Below are positions 23,701 through 38,700 of a DNA stretch of 64,000 nucleotides, piece by piece. Origin of the DNA: Lepidonotus clava (Eukaryota; Annelida; Polychaeta; Phyllodocida; Polynoidae). Numbering within the stretch: position 1 is the stretch's first letter; the number at the start of each line of letters is the position of its first letter. The stretch covers positions 17,078,736-17,142,735 of the forward strand of contig OW387142.1 in NCBI GenBank assembly GCA_936440205.1, in the 5' to 3' direction. The notes beneath the pieces were generated by a model. That model did no database searches and had not been told where the DNA came from. It saw nothing but the letters and a program-made list of their open reading frames with translations. The position numbers were made by a program, and so were the translations under genes.

Positions 23701-26700
23701 TGCGTGATGTGTATAATTGATTTATCCATGAGTCGTCCATCCAAGTTATTGAGCCAATCAGACTGCGCTCAAAGTTAATTCATCCATCCCCCAATAGTTC
23801 AAAAGAAATGGACGATGAGGGAGCTCTTAAAATGAAAGGGTTTTATTCAAGTAAACATCTCATCCCGAGTCAAAGCCACAGTGAATAAGTCTCAATCTGT
23901 CCACCTTCCCATCTCCTACTCAGTGATCAACCACATTAGAATACAAGTTGTTCCAGCACATCCTAGACCACCCTAGCGCTTAGCTCTATCACAATCCTTT
24001 GTCCGAGGTAGTTGGTATAGGTAAACTCCAGTATACTCCGCAGGAGCTGGTAGGCATAGCTCCGAGCAGCTCAGCTAACGCTGCTGACTTTCTATTAGTT
24101 ACTAACTCCAAACTAAACTCTAAACTGACTCGCTCCCTACCTTGCAACACCTTTTATACTGGTTAACAGGTGGCGCTAGGAGCGTAAAATGTCTCTTCTC
24201 AGAAGTAGTATGGTTAGGCCTGATCCTAACTAAATTATAAAGTATAATAATATATTAAAAGTACTAGGCTATTAGTACAATCTGTAGGCACTATAATTTA
24301 TATACATCTTTTACACATCAGAGATAAGAAGAGCGAACAAATTCGCACAAAGTACCTTCCCTATAAGGACTTCCAGACCTTGGCATTATGATAACTTGTT
24401 GCTACTAGCCAGCTGGAAATATTTAAAACCGTGTCTTACAAACAAAGTCTACTACGATAAAAATGGCAGTGATCCTGGACTACATCAGATCCTCAGTTAA
24501 CCTGGAGCGCCAACCATGATACATCAGAATTTATCGTGGGGTGTATTTTAAGGTCCACAATACAAAAACCCTATCCAGAAAACATCCACGATACATTTTT
24601 GACGTCAGAGTTTTGTGAAAAAATCATAATAAAATCTTTCACAATATATGTGAATTCACATATCATACTTCTTAATGTGTGTTGGAAGTACGTTGTGCAC
24701 AAAGGTAGAAAGTAATCCATTCAATTTGTGCATATAACCAATTGTATAAGAATGAAACGATGAGAATGTCACCAGTTGTACTAAGGGAATAATAAGAAGT
24801 CTTCTAAATTGTATAAATCACTGTATTACATAGTATAAATATAGCACGAGCCACTGGTAGGTGTAAATATATCTGTCGAACGGTAGTCGACAGAACACAC
24901 CTCCCAGCAGACGTCGATGCTTGGGGAAAATCAATATCAGACTGCTATATAATGAGCAAGAGCCGATAGTAAGGGGAGAGAGAACCTTTACCGTTTGGAC
25001 AATACGGATCGGGAGATCCGAGGGGTTGGATAGCTATACATTGACAAAGGGACATCTGGTGGCTAACAGAAGAACTACTGTGTTACTTCGGATGTGAGAC
25101 TAGGCGGACCCTTAGGGAAAAGCTTAACCTTCATCGGCAAATGTACGCTTCACCGTATCCACGAAATAAACCTGACTTACAGCCAAGCGTTGTTCATGTT
25201 ATGGATTGAGCGCCCATCTCGTGAACTTACCTACCATTTGACTAGTAACGAATGAAGAAATAGTAGGGGCGGAGATAGTGAATACCATAAACAGTTTCCC
25301 ATTTATTAATCGATACCATAAACAACAACTAGCGTTCAGTTGGAATAATTTGGGATTAGAAAAAAAATACGAAAAACATGACAATAAAATTTCACGAGTT
25401 ATCGCGGTTCACTAAAGTCCCACGATCACAAATTTGGCAATCGTGGCTATTTTATTGTATCGTGGCTACGAAATATTGTGGATGTTTTTTGGTTGGCACC
25501 TCAGGTATTGTATTGTATATCATAGTCCTTCATGTACTCCTTGCTTTCCTCAGCTATGACTCTAGCTATCGACTCGATGCTTCCAAGCTACTTAGATGAG
25601 ACATTCCAAGAGAACATGACATCAGACATAACTGTTCATGAAGCACACATTAGACACATAAGGAGGAAAATGAAGAACAGGTAAATCATACCTTTCATTA
25701 AAAGATTATCTCACATAAAATGTTAATTATCTGATAATGGTATAATGTCTCATTTGCACAACGTTCACAGTGATTTGATAGTTCTACTGCTTCTTTCTTA
25801 TGGATAATACTCAGCACTCAAGCCTACTGTGGAAACCGGATTAGAATCAATTACTTAGGATAAAAAGTAAGGGTCATCATGATGAAGTAGCAGTTCAGAC
25901 CTGGTAGTAGTTGGTAGTTTTAGAAATAAGAGATTATCAAATATTGATGTAATTAAAAGGTGCTTACAGAGGACAAATTTAGGATAACTTACTTAGTGGA
26001 CATTGTGATGCCACAGGAAAATTTGATGGTTGCCGGGAGGGGTACTGATCCACTGATAGAGTCGGTGATAGAGGCTTTCGCATACATTTTGTTAGAGCAC
26101 ATTATCTACTAGCTATGGATTCATCCATCCAGTGCATTAAGTTATGGCCTACACTTAAAATGAAAACAGTATAAGTCTTTCTCCAAAATCATAAAAGAAA
26201 TACCTAACTATGCATAAAAATGGTTGAAATTGTGTTAATATTGTTGTTGGATATTCACTGATGTATAGAAAATCAGTCTTTTAGATGAGCTCAATACTTA
26301 TTAAAATTGTTATGTCCTGACTAGTAATATCTTGCACCGAATTATCAAGTATGCCAAGGAAATTGTAGCTGTTTTTTCAAAGGTTCAATAAAGTTTTAAT
26401 GTTAATGTTAATGTTAAAACAAATCTACATCAATTGTTTTTACATTATCAAGAAATGATTCCCACCACCCTAAAGTGCAGTTGACAGATTCGTCCAACAA
26501 CTGATGACACCAGTTTTTACTTTTTGAAATAATCCTTTTTTTTTTGTAAAAGTAAGCTGATTTGTATCAATTCAAGTGTAACTGGTTATAATACCTTTGT
26601 TTGTCATAATAAGTAGTTGTGGTTGTTTGCTTGATTCACATTCATTTTGTGCAGGTACCCAACTGTGACGGAGAAACTCTTTGATACGGCTCTACCCTAC

Positions 26701-29700
26701 GTATGGTGGAGAAGGGGGTTCTGTAAAAGAGCAACAGAAAAGTTCGCAAACCTTGCTCAGCATCTTGTTTCATGTAAAGAAGGTATGGAGGTGCTTAGGT
26801 TTAATTCAAAATTATATTGAGCGTATGTGTACTATCTAGGGTGCAGCCCTTACAAAAAAATAGCACAGTATTGGTTTGGTCAAATATCTGCAGTTAAAGA
26901 TATCTTTTTAAAATTAATTTGCCACACATTTTCTTAAATCAGAAGTAATCATACTAAAGAATGCACACTGTGTTGCTCATCGAACTAGAAAACATTCAGG
27001 CCTAGACTGAACAAAGGCTAAAAGGCTATACTTCATAGCAATAGGCACCGGTAAGATAACATACAGATAGAAAGTAAATAAATCTTTATTTTAGAGCCCA
27101 AACAGCTAAATCCACTTGCTTGTATTTATTCATAAAGAGGGCTTAGTGTTTGATTTTTCTTTTTTGAACAGATGCATTGGCAGACATGATCCTGAGGGAG
27201 GCAGGCCGTATGTGTGTAGAGGCAGGACAGATAAACGAAGCCTGTCGTCTCTTCTACGTGTCTATAGATAGGGAAGACGACGAGGTCGGCTTGAGAGACG
27301 CAGTCGCCTGCCTCTGTGCACGCTCATTCTGTTCAGGGTAAAAGGCATTATTAAATTTTAATCATGTGCTTAAAGAACATACACAATGTTGATAACCTTT
27401 AGTAATACTAATAGTATCCTATGATTTTAGACTTCTCTCCTTAAAAACTTTGTAGGTTTGACATAACAGCAATGGAAAAAAGTAAGTGCAGTTCTAAATA
27501 TAAATATGAATTAGCTTATTATTGCATGGTATAAAACCTATCATGCTATAGATGTTGTGCAGATGACGTCATATCACTCAAAATGAGCCGCCATATTGAT
27601 GATCAACACATTATCGTTTTATTTGCATTTTTCCAGCTTTTTAGAATATTTGTTGCAATTTGATGCCAGATTTCATTGAAACAGTATCAGTGAATCATTA
27701 ACAATAATGATTGACAGTTAAATTAACAATTTTGGTTTCATTTTACAGCCACGTAGTTGTGATCGCCATGTAATGATCACCAAATCTCGTGACCATATCT
27801 GTAGGTCTATATTTCACATGTTTGTCATTTTTCTACTTTACTTAGTAAAGTAGTCATTTACATTATTTTCCTGTTTCAGGGATCTTACTCCAAGTAAATT
27901 TGCCAATGCCAAGTTGGAGGGTGAGGTAACAGTCAAGGCCCAGTTGTCCTTATCAGTTTGGGACCGGCATGACTCTCATTTGCTGCAGGCAGTCGTGGAG
28001 AATCAGCTATGCTTCTTTACTGGCATGGCATCCGGTAAGTATTACAATAAGAAATATCCACGTGTAGTCTATTAGTGTAGAGTTGATTGTATATTTTGAA
28101 TATTGCACTTGACTATATGACTGTGATAAATACCCTTGTAGCAATAGAGAAGAACCATACATGCATGCAGTTGAGGTCATGTGTTAAAGAGGATTTGCCA
28201 TTGTGTTACATGTAGGCCCTTTTGATAAATAAGCCTTTATATATTAGGTTAATCATTTTCAGCCGCGTATAAATAGACTGACCTCTATGATGAGCTGAAA
28301 TACCTTCTGTGCATTTCTTTCTACTTTACTTGAACCCATTCTCCTACATACAATAATATAAATTACATACTTTTCCAATATATAGATAACATTCTGATTT
28401 GGGCAAACACTAATTAATATGTATTGATGCAAATAGGAACTAATTGTACGTCACTTTGTCAAATAAGGGGCCTTCCATTTAGTACGTACGCAAAATTTCT
28501 GAAATTCTAGACCCCCCCACCCCCCCTTGGGCGAAAATACGCATTGGATTTGTACATGTATGTACGCAAATTTTCCTAAATTTGAGACCCCACCCCCACC
28601 CCCACCCCCCCTTGGTGCATACGTACTTAATGGAAGGCCCCTAATCCCAACCTTGTTTGATTGCACAATAGATCTAAAGATTATATTCAAATTGTCTGTG
28701 GCTATAGTAAGTTAGAATATTCAATGCCATGAGTATATTTTTTACCAGATGTGCGTGAGGGTTGGTTGTTGGAGCTAAGAAGGCAACTCCAATCTATGGT
28801 CCGTGATGAAGGACCACTCTACCACCATCTGTCCTTTATAGAGGCCATGTTACAGAACTCAGACAAGGCAGCCAGTCGATATAATGACTTCTATGGGTAA
28901 CTATACCATGAATAATTGTATTGTTTTTTCTTGCAAATGGAGGAATACTTTTCTGTGGATTGTAGAATACTCCTAGTTCTATGTGGATGGTTTTGTGATG
29001 ATAGTCTTTGGTCATGTCAATTCCCATTGACATCTCTTAGAAATAACAACAAAACAACAAAACACCCTCTGCTTGCTACATACGGTGGTGTAGGTGGGGG
29101 GTCCCCATGTTGCATTTTAAAAATGGGTATGTTGCATGCCACTACGTTTTCATTTTTTATGCTGATTTTAAAAACCTATCATGTTGCATGTTGAATTTAG
29201 TAAGTTTCCTATGTTATGTCATGTAATTATCCCCTGTCTCCAATGTCTATGTCGCATGTTAAATGTAAGAAATGGCCATGTACCCTTGTGTATGGGTCAA
29301 CACACATAAATACATGTGCTTGTTTGCAAAAGGGCAGGAGTCGGGATTTTTGGAGAGAAAACATTCTGAAAACTGGAGTACGTTTTAAAAAACGTTTTCT
29401 CTCCACAAGATATAATCCACTACAACGTGGGGGGTCCTCTCCTGTCTCACAAGCATTTTTTTTATAGCAAGTACATCCTTCCAGTGGTGACTCAGTTAAT
29501 AGTCTTGAATGGTTCCTACAATTAATTGTTTATTTTGTGTTTATTAGAAGTATAAAGTAGGTTCATATATATATAAAAAGAATTCCCTCATGGTTTTGGT
29601 CTATGATATGACGTTTTCTCTCCTCACAGTGCGAGTGCTGTTGTAATATACCAACATCGTTCTTGTTATAATCTTAGCATTAAACAGTTAGAGAAGTATT

Positions 29701-32700
29701 GGTCCCCCCTCTCTCAAACTATGCTCGTAAAATGAGCCAATCTTATGCATTGCTATGCAAATGCTTTGTTCTGCAGTTTCCACAGAGGTGGTGTTGGGGA
29801 CCAGCTCAACCCTGATCCTGATACCCATTTGAACCCCTGGTCACCTCTGATTAGCCGGCTTCAGTTCCAGCGGGATGCCATAAAACCTCTTCGTATCAAG
29901 TGGAGAACCCCGCTTGATTACCCACACCTGGATTTCGAGTGAGTGGTTTTCTATTCTACCCTATCATATGGGTAAAAGAAGTATGTCTCTCCTAATCATA
30001 TGGATACACCCTTACTATGCAAGTACGATGCAAGTGAATATAAACAAATGCAATTATTTATAATGAAAGAAATAATTGACCTGAACATAGTCACTCTTCT
30101 ATCATTTAGTCAACAATTATTTTATTTCAGGAACCTAATGTAAAGATTTTATAGAATTTTGTTCAATTCATATGTGTGTGTCATCCATATATCACTGCAT
30201 ATATACCTATATCTAATAATCATGTTAAATATTTCTTTTAATCCTAATCAAAACATGACTGGGAGAATTAACAAACTCCTACTATTCCATAACTCAAAGC
30301 CACTAATACAAATATGCATCTTTCATGTCTTGCTAAGGGAACGCAAAGGCTACAGCCAATCACGCACTGGCCCACATCTACGGTTGGAAGGGGAGTATCT
30401 AGTGGCTGACATAAGCACCAACCTCCCCTTCAGGGCATCAATCGTCATGGACCCCCAAACTGGGTAAGTCAATGAGCCCATCCCAGTTTACATCAACATT
30501 AAAGTTTACCATGAAATATTTTCAACATTGCTTCTGTGCTTATTCCATGAAGACAGTTGCATAATACAATATTAACCAAAGTAATTTGGTTGAGAAACTG
30601 CTCCTAAAATTGGTAAATTGCAGCTTTATAAATTGGCCTTTTTCCCATAGGAACCAATGTTAAAGCCCGTCAGCCCAACCTATAATGTCCAACCCTATTT
30701 TACCCTGAAAACAGCATTTTGATAGGCTGGCAAACCTGTAAATCTGTCATTTGATGAAATTTAATAAATCACAATGTTTTAGCAATACTTGGGAATATAG
30801 AAAAATATAATTGTTTCTTATTTCAGTAATATAACCCCAACTCTTGGAGACAAGGATTGCTTAAACTGTTATTTTGTCTGACCCTTGTCCAACCCTGGGA
30901 TATACCCAATGTGGGATGGGCTTATTACCTCGTCTATGAGATATTACGATAAATTCACGTTCATGTATGACAATATCTGTGGCAAGTATTGACACAGTTG
31001 ATTACTGATTATCGTTTAGACAGGACAGCAACTTTACTTTATGTATACTTAATGTATGTTGTTCAGCTGGAAATCGTTGTATGATGCACCCAGTAATGAT
31101 TCTACGAAATTCTGTGTATGGTCATTAAAGTAGGGACGGCCATATTGATGTATACTTATCGTTTTAAATGCATACATGTTTAGAACTTCAAATCTTATGC
31201 TACCCCATTGTGATACCACAATGACCGATAATTCATTGTTTTGTCAGACGCATCATTAATCCCAAATGCCATGAGTTACCCTGGATGGCTGGATCAAGAC
31301 AGAAGGACTCCCACTGTAAGTTCCATGACCTTCTTAAGTATATTATTATAGTGGTGGATCCAGAGGCTTTCAAAAGGGGGGTGCTCTATTGTGAAAATCT
31401 TAACCGTAGCCTCCGGGTCAGAGAATCTTACATGAAAAAGAAATTGGTCCAAAATAGGGGGGGGGGGGGGGAGAGGCACCTCCTGCACCCCCCTAAATCC
31501 GCCACTGATATACATAAACTAAAGTCAGTGTCCTGATAGTTCTCCATCTGTCTCATTCAGCTATCTTCAGTCCATTCCTTTCAAATTTGTAAATCTTTGT
31601 TTTTTCTGATGTAGTTCAAATGGTAGTCATTTCAACATGGTATCTTCATTACCTTCCCAATCTTAATGAACTTCCTAATAAATGTAACCTTAAATCTTTG
31701 GAGGAGAACAGAGACATCAGGGCCCATATCTTCATAACTAATTTGGCTGATCAGGGAAATTTTGATCAGGGCCTTGAGATCAACAATTTTATCATTTACC
31801 AAAATTGATGATATTATTGCAAAATAGTATCAAAGAGGGATACTCAGATATGAAATTTATTCATGATAGACAGAATCTCTAATCGTGAGACACTGATCAA
31901 TGTTTCCCTGATCAGCCAAATTAGTTACAAAGATATGGGACCAGGTCTTTGTTGCTTAATATTAAGATTATTGACCTTTAGTGGGGTCTGTTAACAACTT
32001 TTTCGTTACAGAGCGGATAAAAGCACCAAATTTTGCATGAGGCACCTCTGAGTCATAACTATTAAATCTAGAAGGGGAGCCACCTTGAAATATCAAAATG
32101 AAAATTTGACAAATTTTGTATGTTTTTAGCGTTTGAAACTTAAGTTATTTAACCAAAAGTATTGGTCATCTTGGGTTAGGTCTCCTGTATAGATTCCAAA
32201 GGTAAATAATTGAATTCCCTGACCTCTAATCTCCCAATTTTGACACTAAGAATGTGTTGCTAGGCATTTCAGAAGCTGAGATATCAGGTTATTTAACTGA
32301 AAATCTGCCATTTTGGATTTTTGGCCCCCATCGGGGTTGTGTAGATATTTCAAGGTGGCTCCCCTTTTAAATTTCATTAAGGGGTCCTAGGGGATCATCA
32401 TGCCAAAGGAAATTAAGAAATCTTTTGGAGAAAGAGTAAAGTCAATATCCCTTTCTTTTGAATTATTTCGGAATATAGCGGTCATTGTCAAAGGTATCAT
32501 GTTAATAAATTCAGCCATTTTGAAATTTATGGTATTGTATTGGATGAATATTATATTTATTGAGCCCTCTAGGTTATAAACAACTGGTATTGGAACCATT
32601 TCCCCTTGCCTTATACCTTAGTAGCTTATAGCTAAAATTCATAATATTTCTCAAAATTTATCAGCCATCTTGGATTTTGGATTTCCGCATTGACTTCAAA

Positions 32701-35700
32701 CACAAATAATTGAATTTCCTGACCCATAATCTCTCAATTTTGACACCAACCACGTCTCTTTAGTCATTTTAGAAGCTGAAATATACGATTTTTTTGTAGC
32801 AAAAGTCGGCCATATTGGTTTTTTGGCCCCCCACATCCGTCCTATTGATATTTCAAGGTGGCTCCCCTTCCAGATTTCATAGTTATACCTCAGAGGTGTC
32901 TCATACCAAATTTGATGCTTTTATCCGCCGCGTAACGATTTCACTAAAATATGACCTTAACAGACCCCACTACTTATTTGGTTGCCCGAGCCTTAAATGT
33001 GGTAGCTCGGATTCCCTCAACATCAATTGTATCATTCAAATGTGTTGCGCCCTAGCTGTTATAACGAAACATTGTCATTAGGAATTGTCTATTTTATCTA
33101 GATCCGTGTCTTGTAATCATCTAGATTATGTAATAACACGCTTACGCTTGTCTGCTCATTTATCCATCATATCATTCATGCATATTCTATAACTGTCCAT
33201 ATAACACTAAACTCTGCTAAGTATATGCTGAGTATAAAGGATTTTCTATTTACTCTTTTTAACAAATTATCAATACCCTGTTTAAAAACAGATTCTTAAA
33301 ATAATGTTAGTCTTGAAGTACGTTAAAATGTGTTGTATGAAACCATTCCCCTCTCTTCTTTTTAGACGTATATGATGGAGGATTTCCGAGATCAGTGCAG
33401 ATCTTTGAAGACATTCATGGGGCCAGTGTTGAGCTCATCGAAAGCCACATTCCCATACACAAACGGTATCTCCCTGATAAGAGGAACCTCCGTAATGTGT
33501 CCAGGGAGACTGTACTCATCGCCGAAATGTACAGGATGGACTCCAGTGGTTTTGTTCAAAAACTGGATCTCTACAAGATAGCTAGAGAAGCACATCTGAA
33601 GGTATAAAACTAATACCGTGGTTTATTTGGACTCGTTTCATAAATTTGTTCATTTAAGCGTCCTCACGAAGCTGCAATTTAGGTAATTGTTATTTTATCA
33701 ATTTTATAGTTCAGTTCGTCCTTTATTCCTCCATAGACCCCGTGCCAGTTCCGAAGTTCCGGTCGATCCTTAAGCATTGCGCCTATGGGACCGGAACTTC
33801 GTTTTTGACTAAAATCCGCGCGAATTATCGGGGTTTCGGCGCGACCGGCACGGGGTCTATAAAGGATAAGGTGTCCGCGCACATAAATTATATAAATAGC
33901 AGCTACTTTGTTACAGTATTCTATAAATATAATTCTAATTTCTTGATAGGAAACACGAGCTTACATCAAAGCTGAGCTTGACGCTGGAAGCATAGACCTC
34001 CCAACGAAGATGCAACTGGAGGAGATCCTCTCCAAGAGATATGCTAGCAATTTGGTTTTCAATTATCAGGTGTGATTAACATTAACTTTTCCCATCAATT
34101 CAGAGGATCTCAGAAAATCCTGATTCAGGGCTGTTACCATTAATTTTACCGTGAACATTTTATATAAGCTGAAACCTAATTAGGATATAATTATATACAA
34201 CCTAATTTCTGGTCTATTTTCTATGTATTGTAAAAGAAAGTACACAAATACTGGCCACACCAAGACATTGGCTGAAATCACGGTCTCTTTAATCCTTAAT
34301 TATTTTTTTATTTTAGAAATTCACCTATAACTTGACTACATGTAAGGGAATACCCTTCGCTAATATTCGACACGTTATCAAGTCTTTGCTTCAACAAACA
34401 TTCTGGTTTAGAACCCATGCCCGATTGTATGGTCTTGAGGATCTTATTTTTCAAGACTAAAGGATTTATTACACTACGTGACATGACCTACTATGTGACG
34501 ATGTCTCAGAGAAATGGCCTATATTAGAGATAAGATTTTGTTAAATGTGTGTGACATCGTCCAAATTGTCAATTTTTGATAATCATATGACTCCTGTATG
34601 CAAATTTGTCTGGAATATCCTCATATCGCGCCGGTATCGCAGCCCAAGTTGTGTAGTGTAATAGGGCCTTGACCTCTATATAGGCAGTAAAATATAAAAA
34701 AAGGGTATAAAGGTATACTAATATATTATTATCAAAATTGGTATTCTTAAAATGCTGTGGTATTTTGATGTTCCATGCAGTTGCTGCTAGATTTACTGCA
34801 GGGACGCAAGAACAAAGAGAACGGGCAGCAGACGTCCAAGAAAGGAAAGAAGGGAGTGAAAGGTAAAAAGTCCACTGTCGAGGACCAGTCAGTCGGCTAC
34901 AGCATGCATATGGACAGTTTGTACACGTTTGGCTCCACAGCTGTGGTCACAATGTGCATTGACCATATGCAAAGAGACCATGATCAGCGATCTGTTCATT
35001 GCAAGTGTGTTATCGTAAGTCAATAGATTCCTATCTTTTCCCGATTCAGAGCCAACAGGGGTCTTGTAGGCTTTTTTTCTTATATTTGATATATACATTA
35101 TGAAACCGTTAATATTTCAACTTAAACCCGGCAGACTATAGAAAAGAGCAGAGCCTATTTCAGACCATCTATGTAGGCGAATGATATTAAGTTTGGCAGT
35201 TTGACAATGAAGAGTTGATGTGTTTGTTTTCAATGTATGAACTAAATAGGCAGTTGGCTTTTAGATAATAGGCCTATCAAAACCCACATTCTACGGAAAC
35301 CAGAAATCGAACACATTCAAAACATTCATAGTGGGGTCTGTTAAGGTCATTTTTTAGTGAATTCATTACACGGTGGATAAAAGCATCAAATTTGGTATGA
35401 CTATGAGACACCTCTGAGACATGACTTTCAAATCTGGAAGGGGAGCCACCTTGAAATATTGATATAGGATGGATGTGGGGGAGAAAAAAAACCAAAATGG
35501 CCTACTTTTGCTATAGACAATCTTATATCTCAGCTTCTAAAATGACTAAAGAGACATGGTTGGTATCAAAATTGGGAGATTATGGGTCAGGGAATTCAAT
35601 TATTTACATTTGAAGTCAGTGCAGAAATAAAAAATCCAAGACGGCTGACCAATATTGAGAAATAACATGATTTTCAGCTGCTAAAGCATCTAGACGAGTG

Positions 35701-38700
35701 GAAATGGTTCCAATATCAATTGTTTATAACATAGAGGGCTCAATAGATATGATATTCATCCAATACAATACCACAGATTTCAAAATGTCTGAATTTATTA
35801 GCATGATACCTTTGACAATGACTGCTGGATTCCAAAATAATTCAAAAGAAAGGATATAGACTTTACTCTTTTGCCACAAGATTTCTTGATTTCATTTGGT
35901 ATGATGATCCCCTAGGACACCTTCATTGAATTTAAAAGGGGAGCTACCTTGAAATATCAACATAACCCCAATTGGGGCCAAAAATCCAAAATGGCAGACT
36001 TTCAATGAAATAATCTTATATCTCAGCTTCTAAAATGCCTAGAAACACATTGTATGGCTCAAAATTGGGAGATTAAGGGACAGGGAATCCAATTATTTAC
36101 CTTTGGAATCTACACAGGAGATCTAATCTAAGATAGCCAATAAATTTGGTTAAATACCTCAAATTTCAAATGCTAAAACCATAAGAAATTTGCAAAAATT
36201 TCATTTTGATATTTCAAGGTAGCTCCCCTTCCAGATTTGATAGTTATGCCTCAGAGGTGCCTCATACCAAATTTGGTGCTTTTATCCGCTCTGTAACAAA
36301 AACTTTGTTAACAGACCCCACTATCATAGCACTAGTGCAAGGGGATTTAGCTACATAAGGATAATGTGTATAATTAACTGTATGTTCTGCCGCATAAATT
36401 ATGATTATATAAGTGTCACAGTGGTTGTCCCCCTCCCCCCCCAGATTATAGATTTTTGCTGATATGATATAGGGGCACCTATGCATGAAACATCTTCTAA
36501 TCCTGTACCATACCATTCCAGTTTGTGAACTGTGAGACCTCAGAGAGTTTTCTCAACCCCAAAATACATACCTCTAAGACGGGCAGTGTATTAATACATT
36601 CGATGCCAGAAGTTGGGAGTAAGAATGCAGTGAATCACTTCCCCAAAGCGTCCTACTGGCTCACCCAAGGCAGCCTGGAAACCCCTCACCGTGTTGGTGG
36701 GTTAGTATAGCATAAATACTGATAACATGTAGAAAAGAGATTTACCTGTATACAATGTCTCAAAGCAACCTCAAAACTACTGAGTTACTCTTCATGGATC
36801 CAACAAATATCTATTGCAGTGAACTGTGTCTACATAACTTATGGTTAGATATATAATAGATATATAATATTATATAATATATTATACATAATAATAAATT
36901 ATTATTATGTATATCATATAGGCCTATGACATTAATATGTACTTATATCTAACATGATGTAACTACAGAGAGTAATAGGGTCTAGCAATTGTGTCGGGGA
37001 TGTATGGTCAATTCTCATGAAATGAGCCAAATTCACGAATTTCATGTTAACATGTCTTGAATGTATTTGTTATATTCCCTTCTACATAATGCATTTATCT
37101 TTATGAAGGATCCACTTTAAACGGATATGTGATAATTTCAGGGCGCTGTTCATCAGACAGGGTTCGTAAGTATCAGGACCAACTTTAAATTTATATGCAA
37201 ATAGTGTTAGTAAGGAAAAGTGTACATAATGTAAAAAGAACAATGATAACTTGTAATTATGCACAAAATGAACCAAAGATATGATTTTGAATGTTTTTCT
37301 GTTTTTCTTTGATAGCTCTGTGAAGTATTAACTGATTCTAAATTGGGTTTCACCACGAGATTTCTTTTAAAATAGGCGTCTTAATGGTACCTCATATATT
37401 ATCATAGTCTTATTACTTTATGATGAAAAAAATATTTGAATATTAAAATTAGTTAGGAACACTGAATTACATGTCATAGATAATTGGGAGCTACACACAC
37501 ATCTGTTATGCTGCGCACAGCAAGCAGATATTATTTTTGTGCGTATCCCTTTTCTGGAACGAAATATAAAAGTCAAATGTTCGTAACCTTTTATGGAATG
37601 ACCCCCTGGAATTTGTATTCGGTGTACCTTTTTGTCAGCTATTGTGCAAATACCATTATTATGTTTTAAAAAATATAGTAGTATAAGTAAAATGATGTTT
37701 TATCATACATAATGGTTATTCATGTATACGCTTTAGATCGCTAACTATTGATCCTTAACAATATTCCTTATAGGTTTTGAGTATTTTGATGTCATGTAAT
37801 TCACCCAACCACGGATAGCCAATTTCTTGAGTTTGACCTACAGGTTAGCCTTGATTAGAATGCATGCTGGGTAATATGTCAACAAATCACAAGGTTTTAG
37901 CATAAGAATCTTCATTAAACATATCACTATTTGTAGTTTGAATTGATGAAAAACTAGAGACCATCATTTCTTAAATGTGTATCCATATACATATTTTCCA
38001 AGTTGTTTGTAAATTCATTCATTATGGAACTATCACAATTACACATTAATTTTCTATAGTCTTTGCTGTGTTTTTGTCGACAAAATTGACCAAAATTAAG
38101 CTGCAGGTGCTTAAAATACTATAAACCAGCTATCCATGGTAGGTTGAATTGATAATGGGGGCTGGCATAGATCTATCTTACAGTTGTTTGAACATTGTTA
38201 GGCAGTCAGTAATCTTGAATTGTAAATTGATCCACGTGCAGGTTTAGGTACCTTGAAACTGACCATAACAATATAACTTAAACATATGCTATATCTAACA
38301 TATTATTGTATTAAAAGTATTTATTACATCTTATTGTTATTGCAATGATGACAGGTATCCAATCGTCTATGATAAACATGGAGAAGAAGTAAGGGAGTCC
38401 CTGTTCACAAAACCACAGCCCTTGATGTGCTCCCTCTCTCACTCCTTTGGTGGTCATCTCTACGGGTGCCTGTGAGTACTAATTTACTCAATGTTAGTCT
38501 ATCTTTCACCTTTGATAGTAGGATAGTTATTGAAGTGTAAATGACAGTAGGGGATTACACGCACTTGAATAAAATGTAATTGGTTTGGAACCGGAGGGAG
38601 AGGCATTGCGTGCTTCCCCTTTTCATAAGTCAATGCTTTGGGTGGGAACGTAATCAGGTAAGAGGTTGTAGATGAGGGATATTTCCAGAAATATGGGTCT

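Noticed and set aside
36883-36913. AT-only near-perfect palindrome in intron 14 of the large gene
   Set aside because: It lies in a run of almost pure A/T and ATA repeats where such palindromes arise easily.
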